In this document: positions 20,776 to 28,860 of the stretch, one piece after another | How the letters are laid out: each line of letters starts with the position of its first letter | Numbering within the stretch: position 1 is the stretch's first letter | Origin: Hyphomicrobiales bacterium | GTDB lineage: Bacteria > Pseudomonadota > Alphaproteobacteria > Rhizobiales > Rhizobiaceae | NCBI GenBank assembly: GCA_900469345.1 | Contig: UBWZ01000002.1 | Span: forward strand, 673,579-737,578 | DNA: 64,000 nt | Direction of reading: 5' to 3' | Program-made: the position numbers and the translations under genes | Notes under the pieces: generated by a model | Databases searched by the model: none | What the model saw: only the letters and a program-made list of their open reading frames with translations | What the model was told of the DNA's origin: nothing

Positions 20776-21131
20776 TCCAGCGCTCCTTTCTTCCATTCAT
20801 AGATGAAACCGATGGTCAGAACCCCGAGGAACACCATCATGGACCAGAAGCCGAACCATCCGATCTGCCCGAAGGAAACCGCCCACGGAAACAGGAAGGC
20901 GACTTCCAGGTCGAAGATGATGAACAGGATCGAGACCAGGTAGAAGCGGATGTCGAACTTCATGCGCGCATCGTCGAACGCATTGAAGCCGCATTCGTAG
21001 GCGGACAGCTTTTCCGAGTCAGGCGCCTTGTAGGCCACGGCAAACGGCGCAATCAGGAGCGCCAGGCCGATGACCAGGGAAATACCCATAAAGATCGCGA
21101 TCGGGACATAGGAAGTGAGGAGTTCACTCAT
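20766..21131 (-). CDS. nuoA: NADH-quinone oxidoreductase subunit A
   Basis: ND3 homologue (121 residues, three transmembrane helices), first gene of the complex I operon. It contains the loop [26 protein letters not shown] at about 39-64, whose Cys is the conserved residue exposed in the deactive state of mitochondrial complex I, and the membrane acidic pair in [14 protein letters not shown]. The order nuoABCD-E-F-G-HIJKLMN with non-nuo insertions is followed through to 5276. Confidence 0.97.
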   Translation of the reverse strand: MSELLTSYVPIAIFMGISLVIGLALLIAPFAVAYKAPDSEKLSAYECGFNAFDDARMKFDIRFYLVSILFIIFDLEVAFLFPWAVSFGQIGWFGFWSMMVFLGVLTIGFIYEWKKGALEWE

Positions 21132-21463
21132 AATATTCGATCCCTGCTTGCCAAAAGCGCCGGGAAGCGCTCGGACTCAATGCGCGGCAAGCGAACGTGC
21201 ATTGCAACAAGCCGTGACTAGCGCAGCCGACGCAGCCACGCAAGCGTTTTGAATGTGCGATCCTGTACCAAAATGGCGCAGCTCCAACTGTGGAATCCCC
21301 TCGCCTCGCCCGCGCCCTTGTCATCGATCGGGATGCGTGCGCGGCTCGCAACCCGCCGTGCAGCGACCGGCAAACGAGCCAGGCATTCGCCGCAAAGCCT
21401 GCCAGGCGGGCATTTGGCGTAAGTGACAACAAAAAAAGGGAGGTGCCTGAGCGGCGAAAAGAA
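21132..21463. other. nuoA upstream region
   Basis: There are 332 bases without a convincing gene between nuoA and the tRNA-Asp pair. The region should hold the nuo promoter. On the minus strand TTGCGT (21245-21240) and TAGTCA (21222-21217) are 17 bases apart and are a weak candidate. A near copy of a motif found between nuoE and nuoF lies at 21198-21226. A run of seven A at 21431-21437 may serve as the U-tract of the tRNA transcript, but no strong hairpin precedes it. Confidence 0.4.
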
Positions 21464-21540
21464 TGGCGCGAGTGACGGGGCTCGAACCCGCGACCTCCGG
21501 CGTGACAGGCCGGCACTCTAACCGACTGAGCTACACCCGC
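21464..21540 (-). tRNA. tRNA-Asp (anticodon GTC), copy 1
   Basis: A 77-base cloverleaf on the minus strand with encoded CCA. The acceptor stem pairs GCGGGTG with CACTCGC (one G-T pair). The anticodon arm CCGGC-CTGTCAC-GCCGG gives anticodon GTC. The T arm contains GGTTCGAGCC. It is almost identical to the second copy at 21603-21679; the visible difference is one base in the D loop. Confidence 0.95.
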
Positions 21541-21602
21541 GCATTGTGCCGCATGGCGGCTGGACCACCACCGAAGCGGCAATCCGAAGTCCGAGGAGAG
21601 AA

Positions 21603-21679
21603 TGGCGCGAGTGACGGGGCTCGAACCCGCGACCTCCGGCGTGACAGGCCGGCACTCTAACCAACTGAGCTACACCCGC
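21603..21679 (-). tRNA. tRNA-Asp (anticodon GTC), copy 2
   Basis: A second 77-base tRNA-Asp with encoded CCA, 62 bases upstream of copy 1 on the minus strand. Acceptor, anticodon (GTC) and T arms are the same. It lies about 55 bases downstream of the predicted start from the promoter at 21741-21769, so both copies are probably made from one transcript. Confidence 0.95.
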
Positions 21680-21740
21680 GCATTTCTCTGAAAGGCCGAA
21701 GCCTTCGTGCCGGGCGACCTCGATCGCTCGGTTGAGCGGG

Positions 21741-21769
21741 TTCCTAAGAGGTTCGTTACCGGGTGTCAA
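21741..21769 (-). promoter_or_regulatory. Promoter of the tRNA-Asp pair
   Basis: On the minus strand TTGACA (21769-21764) is followed after 17 bases by TAGGAA (21746-21741). The -35 element is perfect and the -10 moderate. Its position upstream of the first tRNA-Asp supports the call. Confidence 0.6.
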
Positions 21770-21870
21770 GCAGGTTTGAAGACAAAAGGATGACGTAAAC
21801 ATCTTATCAGTCGCGATCCCCCTGCCCGTCGGCCCTTCCCCAAAATTTTCAAAAAAACATCGCGGGGGTC

Positions 21871-21899
21871 TTGCGGTTTCGTCACGATCCGAATAGATC
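21871..21899 (+). promoter_or_regulatory. Candidate promoter of tRNA-Val
   Basis: TTGCGG (21871-21876) and TAGATC (21894-21899) are separated by exactly 17 bases, about 40 bases before the tRNA-Val 5' end. Both elements fit the loose alphaproteobacterial sigma-70 consensus. Confidence 0.45.
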
Positions 21900-21939
21900 A
21901 CGGCCACCGACGCGGCGGGCACTGTCCCGGCTTCGCGAA

Positions 21940-22015
21940 GGGCGATTAGCTCAGTTGGTAGAGCGCCTCGTTTACACCGAGGATGTCGGGAGTTCGAGTC
22001 TCTCATCGCCCACCA
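21940..22015 (+). tRNA. tRNA-Val (anticodon TAC)
   Basis: A 76-base cloverleaf with encoded CCA. The acceptor GGGCGAT pairs with ATCGCCC, the D arm contains AGCTCAGTTGGTAGAGC, the anticodon arm CCTCG-TTTACAC-CGAGG gives TAC, and the T arm contains AGTTCGAGTCT. It is divergent from the tRNA-Asp pair. Confidence 0.96.
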
Positions 22016-22170
22016 TTCAGCTCCCCTCTTTCTCCATGACTTTTACGGCGCCACTGGTCTTTGCCGGAGGTCTGCTTCGCTGTATTGAGGTCGGCGCCGG
22101 CAGGTCCGGCAGCGGGCGGGTTTCCCAATGCGCCCCGCGGCTGATGGCAGCGCCAGGAACAGAGGTCGGA

Positions 22171-23481
22171 ATGCAGCAATCGGAGCCCGCGCGCGCCGCA
22201 AGCGACAGCAGCTTTGAGGGGAGATCCGTCTTCGCATTCGGCTTCAGCCCCTGGAAGCGGCGTTTTCTTACCTCCTATTTCCCGGGCGCCTCCCTCGTCT
22301 TCGCCCCCCAGTATCTTGACGACCGCCGATTTTCCCGCGACTGGGCGCCGCTGATGGCGAGCACGCCCGACCCCGTGCTTCTCGCCTGGAGCTTCAAGCT
22401 CCCCCTCGCGGCCAGGCAACATGCCCGCGACAACGGCCTTCCGGTTTTCCACATGGAGGACGGCTTCCTGCGCTCGCTGGTCCCCTCGGCAAGCAAGACC
22501 CGTCCCGTATCGCTGACGCTCGATGCCCAGCGTCCCTACTTCGATGCACGCGGTGCCTCGGATCTGGAGGACATCCTCAACACTTGCGACTTCGACCAGC
22601 CGCTGCTTGCCCGGGCTCGCGCCGGCATCGATCTTCTGATCTCGAGCGGGCTGAGCAAATACAATGCTGAGGATGCGCCCGCCGGCGACGACTCACAAAT
22701 AAGGACGGGCCGCACCATTCTCGTCATTGGCCAGGTTGAAGACGATGCCTCCATTCGATTCGGGCATTTGGGACCGGTCACCAACAACGACCTCGTGCGC
22801 CTGGCGGCCGCGGAAAACCCGGACTGCCGCATCCTTTACAAGCCTCATCCGGATGTCCTGCGAAACCTGCGCCGGAAGCGCTCCGACCCGCAGGAGGTCG
22901 CCCATCTCTGCGACCTGCTGACGGAGCCGGTGCCGCTTTCGACGGTGCTCCGGACGGTAGACCACGTCTACACGATCACCTCGCTTGCCGGCTTCGAAGC
23001 GCTCCTGCGCGGCCTGCCGGTCACCGTGATCGGCCTGCCCTTCTATGCCGGATGGGGCCTGACCGACGATCGTCAGCCGAGCGCGAGGCGGCAGCGCAGC
23101 CTGACCGTAGAGGCGGTCTTTGCCGCCGCCTACCTCCTCTACCCCCGCTATTTCGACCCGCTGACCGGCCAATCGGTCAGCTTCGAGGCGTGCCTGCAGC
23201 AGATGATCGCCTGGAGAGCGGACGGCGTCCCAGCAGCCATGCGGGAGCCCCTGCCCGATTACGAGGAGCCCGGCCCGGATTTCCGCGAACGGCGTCTTCT
23301 CGGACCCTACGGCGTGCTCGGCTGGCGGCATGCAATGACGACACCGCTGTCTGCTGCGATCGCGGCCGCCGGCAGCCCCGAGGACGCACAGGTGTTCCGA
23401 AAGAACCCGATCGGCTTTTTCCGCAACCTCTCCAATCCGCGCCTGCGCCGCCTCGGCCGTCTCCTCTATCCCTGGGACTGA
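22171..23481 (+). CDS. KpsC/KpsS-type capsular polysaccharide Kdo transferase-like protein
   Basis: A 436-residue protein with the Capsule_synth pattern: PVFHMEDGFLRSL near residues 92-104 (the HMEDGFLRS hallmark of KpsC), a Rossmann-like VIGQVEDDASI segment near 189, YKPHPDVLRNLRR near 225, and TSLAGFEALLRGLPVTVIGLPFYAGWGLT near 270-300. In KpsC this fold is a beta-Kdo transferase that builds the capsule linker on phosphatidylglycerol. This is a single-domain version, whereas E. coli KpsC has two. The ATG at 22171 was chosen because GAGG precedes it by five bases; the frame is open far upstream through the tRNA. No other capsule gene is nearby. Confidence 0.8.
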   Translation: MQQSEPARAASDSSFEGRSVFAFGFSPWKRRFLTSYFPGASLVFAPQYLDDRRFSRDWAPLMASTPDPVLLAWSFKLPLAARQHARDNGLPVFHMEDGFLRSLVPSASKTRPVSLTLDAQRPYFDARGASDLEDILNTCDFDQPLLARARAGIDLLISSGLSKYNAEDAPAGDDSQIRTGRTILVIGQVEDDASIRFGHLGPVTNNDLVRLAAAENPDCRILYKPHPDVLRNLRRKRSDPQEVAHLCDLLTEPVPLSTVLRTVDHVYTITSLAGFEALLRGLPVTVIGLPFYAGWGLTDDRQPSARRQRSLTVEAVFAAAYLLYPRYFDPLTGQSVSFEACLQQMIAWRADGVPAAMREPLPDYEEPGPDFRERRLLGPYGVLGWRHAMTTPLSAAIAAAGSPEDAQVFRKNPIGFFRNLSNPRLRRLGRLLYPWD

Positions 23482-23522
23482 TGCAAGCGGCAGCGGCGTC
23501 TGGCCCGTCTGGCCCGTGATCG

Positions 23523-25124
23523 TCAGAACACGTTGCGCAGAAGCACATAGAGGGTGAACGACAGGGCGATTGAGACCGGCAGGGTCAGCACCCAGGCCAG
23601 CATCATGTTGCGAACGGTCGACCACTGCAGGCCCGAGCCGTTGGCCGCCATGGTTCCCGCCACGCCGGACGACAGCACATGGGTTGTCGACACCGGCAGA
23701 CCAAGGTGGTCTGCAGCGCCGATCGTCAGCATGGCGATCACCTCCGCCGACGCGCCCTGACCATAGGTCAGATGCGTCTTGCCGATCTTTTCCCCGACCG
23801 TCACGACGATGCGCCGCCAGCCGACCATGGTGCCGAGGCCGAGCGCCAGCGCCACGGCGACCTTGACCCAGAGTGGAATGTACTTGGTCGCGTTGTCGAC
23901 CGCCCCGTGATAGGCCTTCACCGCGTTGAGATCGCCCTCTTGCATGGGCAGCAGCTTCTTCTTGTCGATCAGCTTCAGCGCCTCGCCGATCATATAGACG
24001 TCGTTGCGGATGTTGTTGACGAGCGAGGTCGGCACGGATTCGAGCGTCGGAAATTTTGAGATCTGCTCGGTCGAGGCATGCACCAGCTGCTGCAGGGCGA
24101 GCGTCGTGCCGTCGTCCCATGTCTTGCCGCGCACGGCGTCGGCTACTTTGGCGCGGGCATCGGCAACCGGCGCGCCGGGCTTCACATATTTCTGCAGCAC
24201 GCTCTCGACCTGGCCGGAGGCGCGCTTGTAGGCGTCGAGATATTGGACATCCGGCGTGCGGTTGAGGGCAAAGGCGGTGGGCACCAGGCCGATCAGGATC
24301 AGCATGATCAACCCCATGCCCTTCTGGCCGTCATTGGAACCGTGGGCGAAGCTGACGCCCGTGCAGGTAAAGATCAGCAGGCCGCGGATCCATAACGGCG
24401 GCGGCTGGTTTCCCTTCGGTTCCTCGTAGAGCGCCTTGTTGCGCACCAGCCTCTTCATCACCAGAAGCATCAGCGCCGAAAGGGTAAACCCGATCAGCGG
24501 CGAGATCAGCAGGCTGAGCCCGATGCTTGTCGCCTGCGACCAGTCGACGCCGCTGGTCGCGGTGCCTTCCGGTGCCAGAAACTGGTTGGCGAGGCCGACG
24601 CCGATGATCGAACCGATCAGCGTGTGCGAACTGGACGACGGCAGGCCGAGATACCAGGTGCCGAGGTTCCAGATGATGGCAGCGGCCAGCAGCGCAAACA
24701 CCATGGCAAGGCCGGCGCCGGAGCTGACCTGGAGGATGAGCTCGACCGGCAACAGCGACACGATGCCGAAGGCGACCGCCCCGGACGACAGGACGACGCC
24801 GAGAAAGTTGAAGAAGCCCGACCAGACCACCGCGACCTCGGCGGGCAGCGAGCGGGTATAGATGACGGTCGCCACGGCGTTCGCCGTGTCGTGGAAGCCG
24901 TTGACGAACTCGAAGCCGAGCGCGATCAGGAGAGCAAGACCAAGCAGCGCCCAGGGCACGTAGTTTGCCATCTTCAGATCCTGGGACAGCGCATATCCTA
25001 CATAGCTAAGGCCGGCGATCAGGATCACCAGGAAGATCGGCATGAACCATTTGCCGATCTTCGACGGGTGTTCGAGCGGATGATAATTGGAAGAATCATG
25101 CCCGGAGGCGGTCGCATCAGTCAC
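23523..25124 (-). CDS. PiT-family inorganic phosphate transporter
   Basis: A 533-residue membrane symporter for phosphate or metal-phosphate. The two PiT signature repeats are present, EFVNGFHDTANAVATVIYTR near residue 72 and a C-terminal counterpart with ASAEVIAMLTIGAADHLGLPVSTTHVLSSG near 465-495. They flank a central soluble region containing HGSNDGQKGMG near 262. The frame starts at a GTG (25124) preceded by GAGGA nine bases upstream. A perfect inverted repeat TTGAC-AAAA-GTCAA lies 27 bases upstream and could be an operator. It is convergent with the Kdo transferase gene. Confidence 0.93.
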   Translation of the reverse strand: MTDATASGHDSSNYHPLEHPSKIGKWFMPIFLVILIAGLSYVGYALSQDLKMANYVPWALLGLALLIALGFEFVNGFHDTANAVATVIYTRSLPAEVAVVWSGFFNFLGVVLSSGAVAFGIVSLLPVELILQVSSGAGLAMVFALLAAAIIWNLGTWYLGLPSSSSHTLIGSIIGVGLANQFLAPEGTATSGVDWSQATSIGLSLLISPLIGFTLSALMLLVMKRLVRNKALYEEPKGNQPPPLWIRGLLIFTCTGVSFAHGSNDGQKGMGLIMLILIGLVPTAFALNRTPDVQYLDAYKRASGQVESVLQKYVKPGAPVADARAKVADAVRGKTWDDGTTLALQQLVHASTEQISKFPTLESVPTSLVNNIRNDVYMIGEALKLIDKKKLLPMQEGDLNAVKAYHGAVDNATKYIPLWVKVAVALALGLGTMVGWRRIVVTVGEKIGKTHLTYGQGASAEVIAMLTIGAADHLGLPVSTTHVLSSGVAGTMAANGSGLQWSTVRNMMLAWVLTLPVSIALSFTLYVLLRNVF

Positions 25125-25151
25125 GGGAAGTAGTCCTCGCCTTTGCCGTTA

Positions 25152-25165
25152 TTGACAAAAGTCAA
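25152..25165. promoter_or_regulatory. Perfect palindrome upstream of the phosphate transporter gene
   Basis: TTGACAAAAGTCAA is a 5-4-5 perfect inverted repeat. The spacing matches the half-sites of FNR/FixK/Nnr-type operators (TTGAT-N4-ATCAA). It lies 27 bases before the GTG start of the PiT gene, where a bound protein would block transcription. The regulator is not known; a degenerate Pho box is the other option. Confidence 0.4.
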
Positions 25166-25620
25166 ACACTTCCCCGTGAACCCATTGTGACAACGGGTGA
25201 AATAGCTGGCGCAAACACACGTTTCCCGCGCCGACGGGCGATGTAACGAGGAGCGAGAAGCACAGCTGGGCCCGCCGAAACTGAAGCGCGAGCCGGAATA
25301 TCCTGCCTCGCGTCGGGAGAAGCTCGCGGCTTCGCGTCTACATATGCGTCTGACGCCGTCGTCGATACGGGCAACGATGATGTCGGGATGGCTTTGCCTT
25401 GAGCCTCAAGGGCACAGCGAGCGCGGGACAGAGCGACGCAAATAGAGGGCCACGCCTCAGGCAGCGTCAAAAACGCGCTGAAGAACTTTTGGCGGATGAC
25501 AGTCAGGCCAGAATGCTGCCTGGCCTGTCCACACCTGATGCAGCCGGCCGGGCAATGTACCCTTACCTGCCGCATACAATTCCGCTACCAGAGGTTTTGA
25601 TACCCTTTGCGGAGAGACCG
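25166..25620. other. Divergent intergenic region between the PiT gene and the Na+/H+ antiporter gene
   Basis: With the PiT leader this makes 496 bases without a convincing gene. An open frame on the minus strand (25162-25575) has no recognisable family, no ribosome binding site and an odd composition, and is not called. An 8-base inverted repeat CAGGCCAG ... CTGGCCTG lies at 25504-25527 without a T-run. Confidence 0.5.
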
Positions 25621-27204
25621 ATGCATCCGGCCGAGACTTTCGAACTGGTCTTCACCCTGCTTCTCGCGATTCTCGCCCTGCACTGGTTCGCCGAGCGCGC
25701 CAAGCTTCCGCCGTCTGTCGCGCTTCTCGTCGGCGGCGGCGCCCTCGCCTTCCTTCCCGGTCTGCCGGTGATCGAACTCGATCCCGAGCTGGTTCTCGTC
25801 CTCTTCCTGCCTCCGCTTCTGATGGACGGCGCCTACTACACCGCACTCGCCGCCTTCCGCCGCCACAGCGCCGGCATCCTGTCGCTGGCGATCGGGGCCG
25901 TGGTCTTCACCACCCTGGTGGTCGGCATTGTCGTGCACTGGCTGGTTCCGGCGCTCCCCTGGGCCGCCTGTTTCGCCCTCGGCGCCATCGTCTCGCCACC
26001 GGATGCGGTGTCGGCACGGGCGGTCCTGCAGCGCGTCAAACTCCCGCGACGGCTGACGACGCTGCTCGAGGGTGAAAGCCTGCTCAATGATGCGAGCGGC
26101 CTCGTGCTCTTCCGCTTCGCTGTCGCGGCAGCGCTGACCGGAAGCTTCGATGCCGTCGATGCAAGCCTCGAATTCGGGTTTCTGGCGATCGGCGGCGTCG
26201 TGGTCGGCGCCGTCGTGGGCGGGGCCTGGACCCTCCTCCTCAGACGCCTGGGCGACGAGACCCTGATGATCCTCGCCTCCCTGATCCTTGGCTGGGCCGC
26301 CTATCTGGCGGGCGAAGCGGTGCACGTGTCCGGCGTGATCTCCACCGTCACCGCGGGCCTCGTCTTCGGCTGGTACCAGCACGTGGTCTTCACCGCGAGC
26401 GTCCGTATCCGCGCCGGCGCCTTCTGGCACGTCATGGTGTTCCTGATGGAGGCGATGATCTTTATCCTCATCGGTCTATCGCTGCGCGGCGTGCTGGAGC
26501 GTGTCGGCGGCTTCGAGACCGTTCTGTCGACCATGACGGTTCCGGTCGTCGGCGTCATCGTCGCGATGACGGCTGCACGCTTCGTCTGGATCTTCGGCTG
26601 CGACGCCGTTCTCGCAGTGCTCGACCGGGTCGGATTTTCGATCGACGATCCGCTCGGGCCAAGGGCCGCGACGGTGATGAGCTGGGCGGGGATGCGTGGC
26701 GTGGTGACTCTCGCCGTTGCCCTGACCGTCCCCGAAACCATGCCGGGTCGCGACCTGATGCTGGTCGCGGCCTTCGCCGCCATTCTGGTGACCGTTCTCC
26801 TGCAGGGGACGACGCTGGGACTGGTGATCCGCGCCGCCAGACTGTCTGATCGGGGCCCGCGCCCAGCCTTGACCCTGGCCCAGGCGGAAGCGGCGGTCGC
26901 GGCAGCCCAGCTCGTCGCCATCCGGTCGCGGGCCTATGCCGAGGACGGAACGCTTGCCCATCCGCGACTGCTCGAGGGGTTCCAGCGACGCGCCGACCAG
27001 GCATCCCAGAACGCGGACGACGAAGAGACCTTCGTGGACGAGATCGTCGCCCATTACGACCTCGTCCTCGAGGCGGTCAGGGCCGGCCGGGCCGAACTCG
27101 TCCGCCTCCACCGCGCCCACCAGATTAGCGACGAGACGTTGCATGACCTCGAACGGGACCTCGATCTGGAAGAACTGTCGGCAGCAGCCGCCAAAGCGAT
27201 CTGA
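25621..27204 (+). CDS. Na+/H+ antiporter, CPA1 family
   Basis: A 527-residue cation/proton antiporter in the inner membrane. There are about 12 transmembrane segments to residue 420, including the ion-binding unwound-helix motifs FALGAIVSPPDAVSA near 120 and LLEGESLLNDASGLVLFR near 150 (the ND pair of CPA1 exchangers), and SWAGMRGVVTLAVAL near 355. A cytoplasmic helical tail follows. The ATG at 25621 is preceded by GGAGAGACC; the frame extends upstream, but that part lacks family similarity. It would act in pH and sodium homeostasis. Confidence 0.93.
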   Translation: MHPAETFELVFTLLLAILALHWFAERAKLPPSVALLVGGGALAFLPGLPVIELDPELVLVLFLPPLLMDGAYYTALAAFRRHSAGILSLAIGAVVFTTLVVGIVVHWLVPALPWAACFALGAIVSPPDAVSARAVLQRVKLPRRLTTLLEGESLLNDASGLVLFRFAVAAALTGSFDAVDASLEFGFLAIGGVVVGAVVGGAWTLLLRRLGDETLMILASLILGWAAYLAGEAVHVSGVISTVTAGLVFGWYQHVVFTASVRIRAGAFWHVMVFLMEAMIFILIGLSLRGVLERVGGFETVLSTMTVPVVGVIVAMTAARFVWIFGCDAVLAVLDRVGFSIDDPLGPRAATVMSWAGMRGVVTLAVALTVPETMPGRDLMLVAAFAAILVTVLLQGTTLGLVIRAARLSDRGPRPALTLAQAEAAVAAAQLVAIRSRAYAEDGTLAHPRLLEGFQRRADQASQNADDEETFVDEIVAHYDLVLEAVRAGRAELVRLHRAHQISDETLHDLERDLDLEELSAAAAKAI

Positions 27205-27277
27205 AGCGCGAGCGAGACCGCCCGGGTTGCTTCTGCGAGCATCAGCTTCGAAAGGCAGTGTGGAAGAAAACGTGTAA

Positions 27278-27352
27278 TGGCTGGGGCGCCAGGATTCGAA
27301 CCTGGGAATGCCGGTACCAAAAACCGGTGCCTTACCGCTTGGCGACGCCCCA
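27278..27352 (-). tRNA. tRNA-Gln (anticodon TTG)
   Basis: A 75-base cloverleaf on the minus strand with encoded CCA. The acceptor TGGGGCG pairs with CGCCCCA, the anticodon stem CCGGT/ACCGG encloses loop TTTTGGT giving anticodon TTG, and the T arm contains GGTTCGAATCC. Confidence 0.96.
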
Positions 27353-27357
27353 ACATC

Positions 27358-27411
27358 GGCCCGAGCAATCGGGCCGTGCCGTGCTCTAGCAAAGCGCATC
27401 GGGCCCGGCAA
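27358..27411 (-). promoter_or_regulatory. tRNA-Gln promoter with a hairpin at the transcript start
   Basis: On the minus strand TTGCCG (27411-27406) and TAGAGC (27388-27383) are 17 bases apart. Immediately downstream, GGCCCGA-GCAA-TCGGGCC (27375-27358) forms a perfect 7-bp GNRA-like hairpin that would fold at the very 5' end of the precursor, just before the tRNA. Confidence 0.6.
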
Positions 27412-27536
27412 TCAGGCGTTCGGCTTTTTTTATGCCACGCCATCGAAATTCGGAGACAGCGGCGGCATGGCATGTCCCGGAACTTCGCCTCAAGCAGGAC
27501 GTTCGCCGAAAGACGATCAAACAGGGAGTGTCATCC

Positions 27537-27716
27537 ATGGCCGACGATAAAACCGCGCAGGAAGCGATCGAGAATGTCGATACGACGGCAAAAGCCAAGG
27601 ACAGCCCCGCCGCCGGTCCGCATGCAAAGAAGGAGCTGACCGATATGGACAAGACTCCCGGCACCGGCTCCCTCCCCGACCCTGACACCAAGGAGACCGA
27701 CGCCAGCTCCGGCTGA
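27537..27716 (+). CDS. Small acidic hydrophilic protein of unknown function
   Basis: A 59-residue product with no hydrophobic segment, rich in Asp, Glu, Lys, Ala and Pro, and probably disordered. The ATG at 27537 has GGGAG eight bases upstream, which favours it over the longer frame starting at 27432. I do not recognise a family. It stands alone between the tRNA-Gln and the truncated hemoglobin gene on the same strand, with about 95 bases to the latter. Confidence 0.6.
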   Translation: MADDKTAQEAIENVDTTAKAKDSPAAGPHAKKELTDMDKTPGTGSLPDPDTKETDASSG

Positions 27717-27812
27717 ATGCTGCCAGGCGAAAGTCCTTGCGACGCCATGACGCTTGCCCGATCGGACGGCGCGCTCTAACACCATCTGATCGGCATCGGC
27801 AAAGCGGCAGCG

Positions 27813-28202
27813 ATGACAGGCAAGACCATCACTCTTTATGACGCGATCGGCGGCGAGGCGACCGTCCGTGCTCTGGTTTCCCGGTTTTACCACTACATGG
27901 ACACGCTGCCGGAAGCGGCTCGCTGCCGCGCCGTCCACCCGCCGAGCCTGTCCGGCAGCGAGGCAAAGCTCTACGATTACCTGCTCGGCTATCTCGGCGG
28001 GCCGCCGGTCTATGTCGAGAAGCACGGCCATCCGAGGCTGCGGTCACGCCATTTCGGCGCCGCTATCGGACCGCAGGAGCGCGATGAATGGATGCTCTGC
28101 TTCCGGCGCGCGATGGACGAAACGGTCGAAAACCCCAAGCTGCGCGAGATCATCTGGCCGCCCATCGAGCGGCTCGCCTTTCATATGCAGAACCGGGAGT
28201 AG
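27813..28202 (+). CDS. Group II truncated hemoglobin
   Basis: A 129-residue 2-on-2 globin that binds heme and small ligands (O2, NO). It fits group II: YDAIGGEATVRALVSRFYHYMD at the N-terminus (A-B helices with the B10 Tyr region), a proximal-His segment in EKHGHPRLRSRHFGAAI near residues 70-85, and the group II Trp at G8 in RDEWMLCFRRAMDE near 90-103. The role is often NO detoxification or oxygen handling; the exact role cannot be read here. Its stop lies four bases before the TTG start of the next gene. Confidence 0.92.
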   Translation: MTGKTITLYDAIGGEATVRALVSRFYHYMDTLPEAARCRAVHPPSLSGSEAKLYDYLLGYLGGPPVYVEKHGHPRLRSRHFGAAIGPQERDEWMLCFRRAMDETVENPKLREIIWPPIERLAFHMQNRE

Positions 28203-28206
28203 CACG

Positions 28207-28581
28207 TTGGAACGACTCTCTTTTCTGCGACCGTTGATTCTGCTTGTGAGCGGCCTGATGGGCGCTTCCGGCGTCGCATTGGCTGCGGCAGCGAGCCATG
28301 ACGGCGACACCCATCTTCTCGGAGCGGCGTCGACCATGTGCCTCGCCCATGCCCCGGTGCTGCTTGGACTTTATCTCGCCGACCGCCATTTTCGCACTGC
28401 GACCCCGGCAGCCCTCGTGCTCGGTGTCGGCACCATCCTGTTTGCCGCCGATCTCCTGTCGCGCCATTATCTGGGCGACAGGGCCTTTCCGTTTGCCGCA
28501 CCGGCCGGCGGCATGCTGATGATCCTGGGCTGGGTGCTCGTGGCAGCGGGCGCCATTCTGCCGCAGCGTCTGGGCGGCTAG
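28207..28581 (+). CDS. DUF423-like membrane protein
   Basis: A 124-residue protein with four predicted transmembrane helices. The first helix reads RPLILLVSGLMGASGVALAAAASH, the usual N-terminus of DUF423 proteins. The best start is the TTG at 28207, with GGGAG from the end of the globin gene seven bases upstream; no ATG is suitably placed. The tight spacing suggests an operon with the truncated hemoglobin. Function unknown. Confidence 0.75.
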   Translation: MERLSFLRPLILLVSGLMGASGVALAAAASHDGDTHLLGAASTMCLAHAPVLLGLYLADRHFRTATPAALVLGVGTILFAADLLSRHYLGDRAFPFAAPAGGMLMILGWVLVAAGAILPQRLGG

Positions 28582-28620
28582 CCGGCTGGTCGAAACCACT
28601 GGCACCTTTACCAAGGAAGC

Positions 28621-28860
28621 TCAGGACCGGCGAAGCGGCAGGATCATACCGGTGGTCGGATTGCCTTCACCCGCACTCCGGGTCCTGTTGGCCGCATTGC
28701 CGGCCGGCGCCGGAAACAGGATGAGGTTATCCTCCGGCGCTCTCCCCTCGTCCCGTGACAGAAGGGCGTAAAGCTCGGGCACGAGGCCGTCGCCGTTTTG
28801 CTGCGCCAGCTTGTGCAGGCCGATCAAAAAGCCCGGATCACGCGTTTCTCTGCTCATCAT
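28621..28860 (-). CDS. Small hypothetical protein downstream of the DUF2325 gene
   Basis: A 79-residue soluble protein (N-terminus MMSRETRDPGFLIGLHKLAQ), with an N-terminal helical part and a Pro/Ala/Asn-rich end. Its start overlaps the 3' end of the DUF2325 gene by 23 bases on the same strand, consistent with translational coupling. No family recognised. GC3 and lack of a better reading on the other strand support it only moderately. Confidence 0.5.
   Translation of the reverse strand: MMSRETRDPGFLIGLHKLAQQNGDGLVPELYALLSRDEGRAPEDNLILFPAPAGNAANRTRSAGEGNPTTGMILPLRRS

Noticed and set aside
21290-21660. Short plus-strand frames across the tRNA-Asp genes
   Set aside because: They are translations of tRNA sequence and its complement.
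22016-22170. Integration site (attL/attR) at the tRNA-Val 3' end
   Set aside because: No repeat of the tRNA 3' end was noticed elsewhere in the window and there is no integrase gene nearby.
25162-25575. 137-codon minus-strand frame upstream of the PiT gene
   Set aside because: No ribosome binding site, no recognisable family, unusual composition, and it would occupy the probable promoter region of both neighbours.
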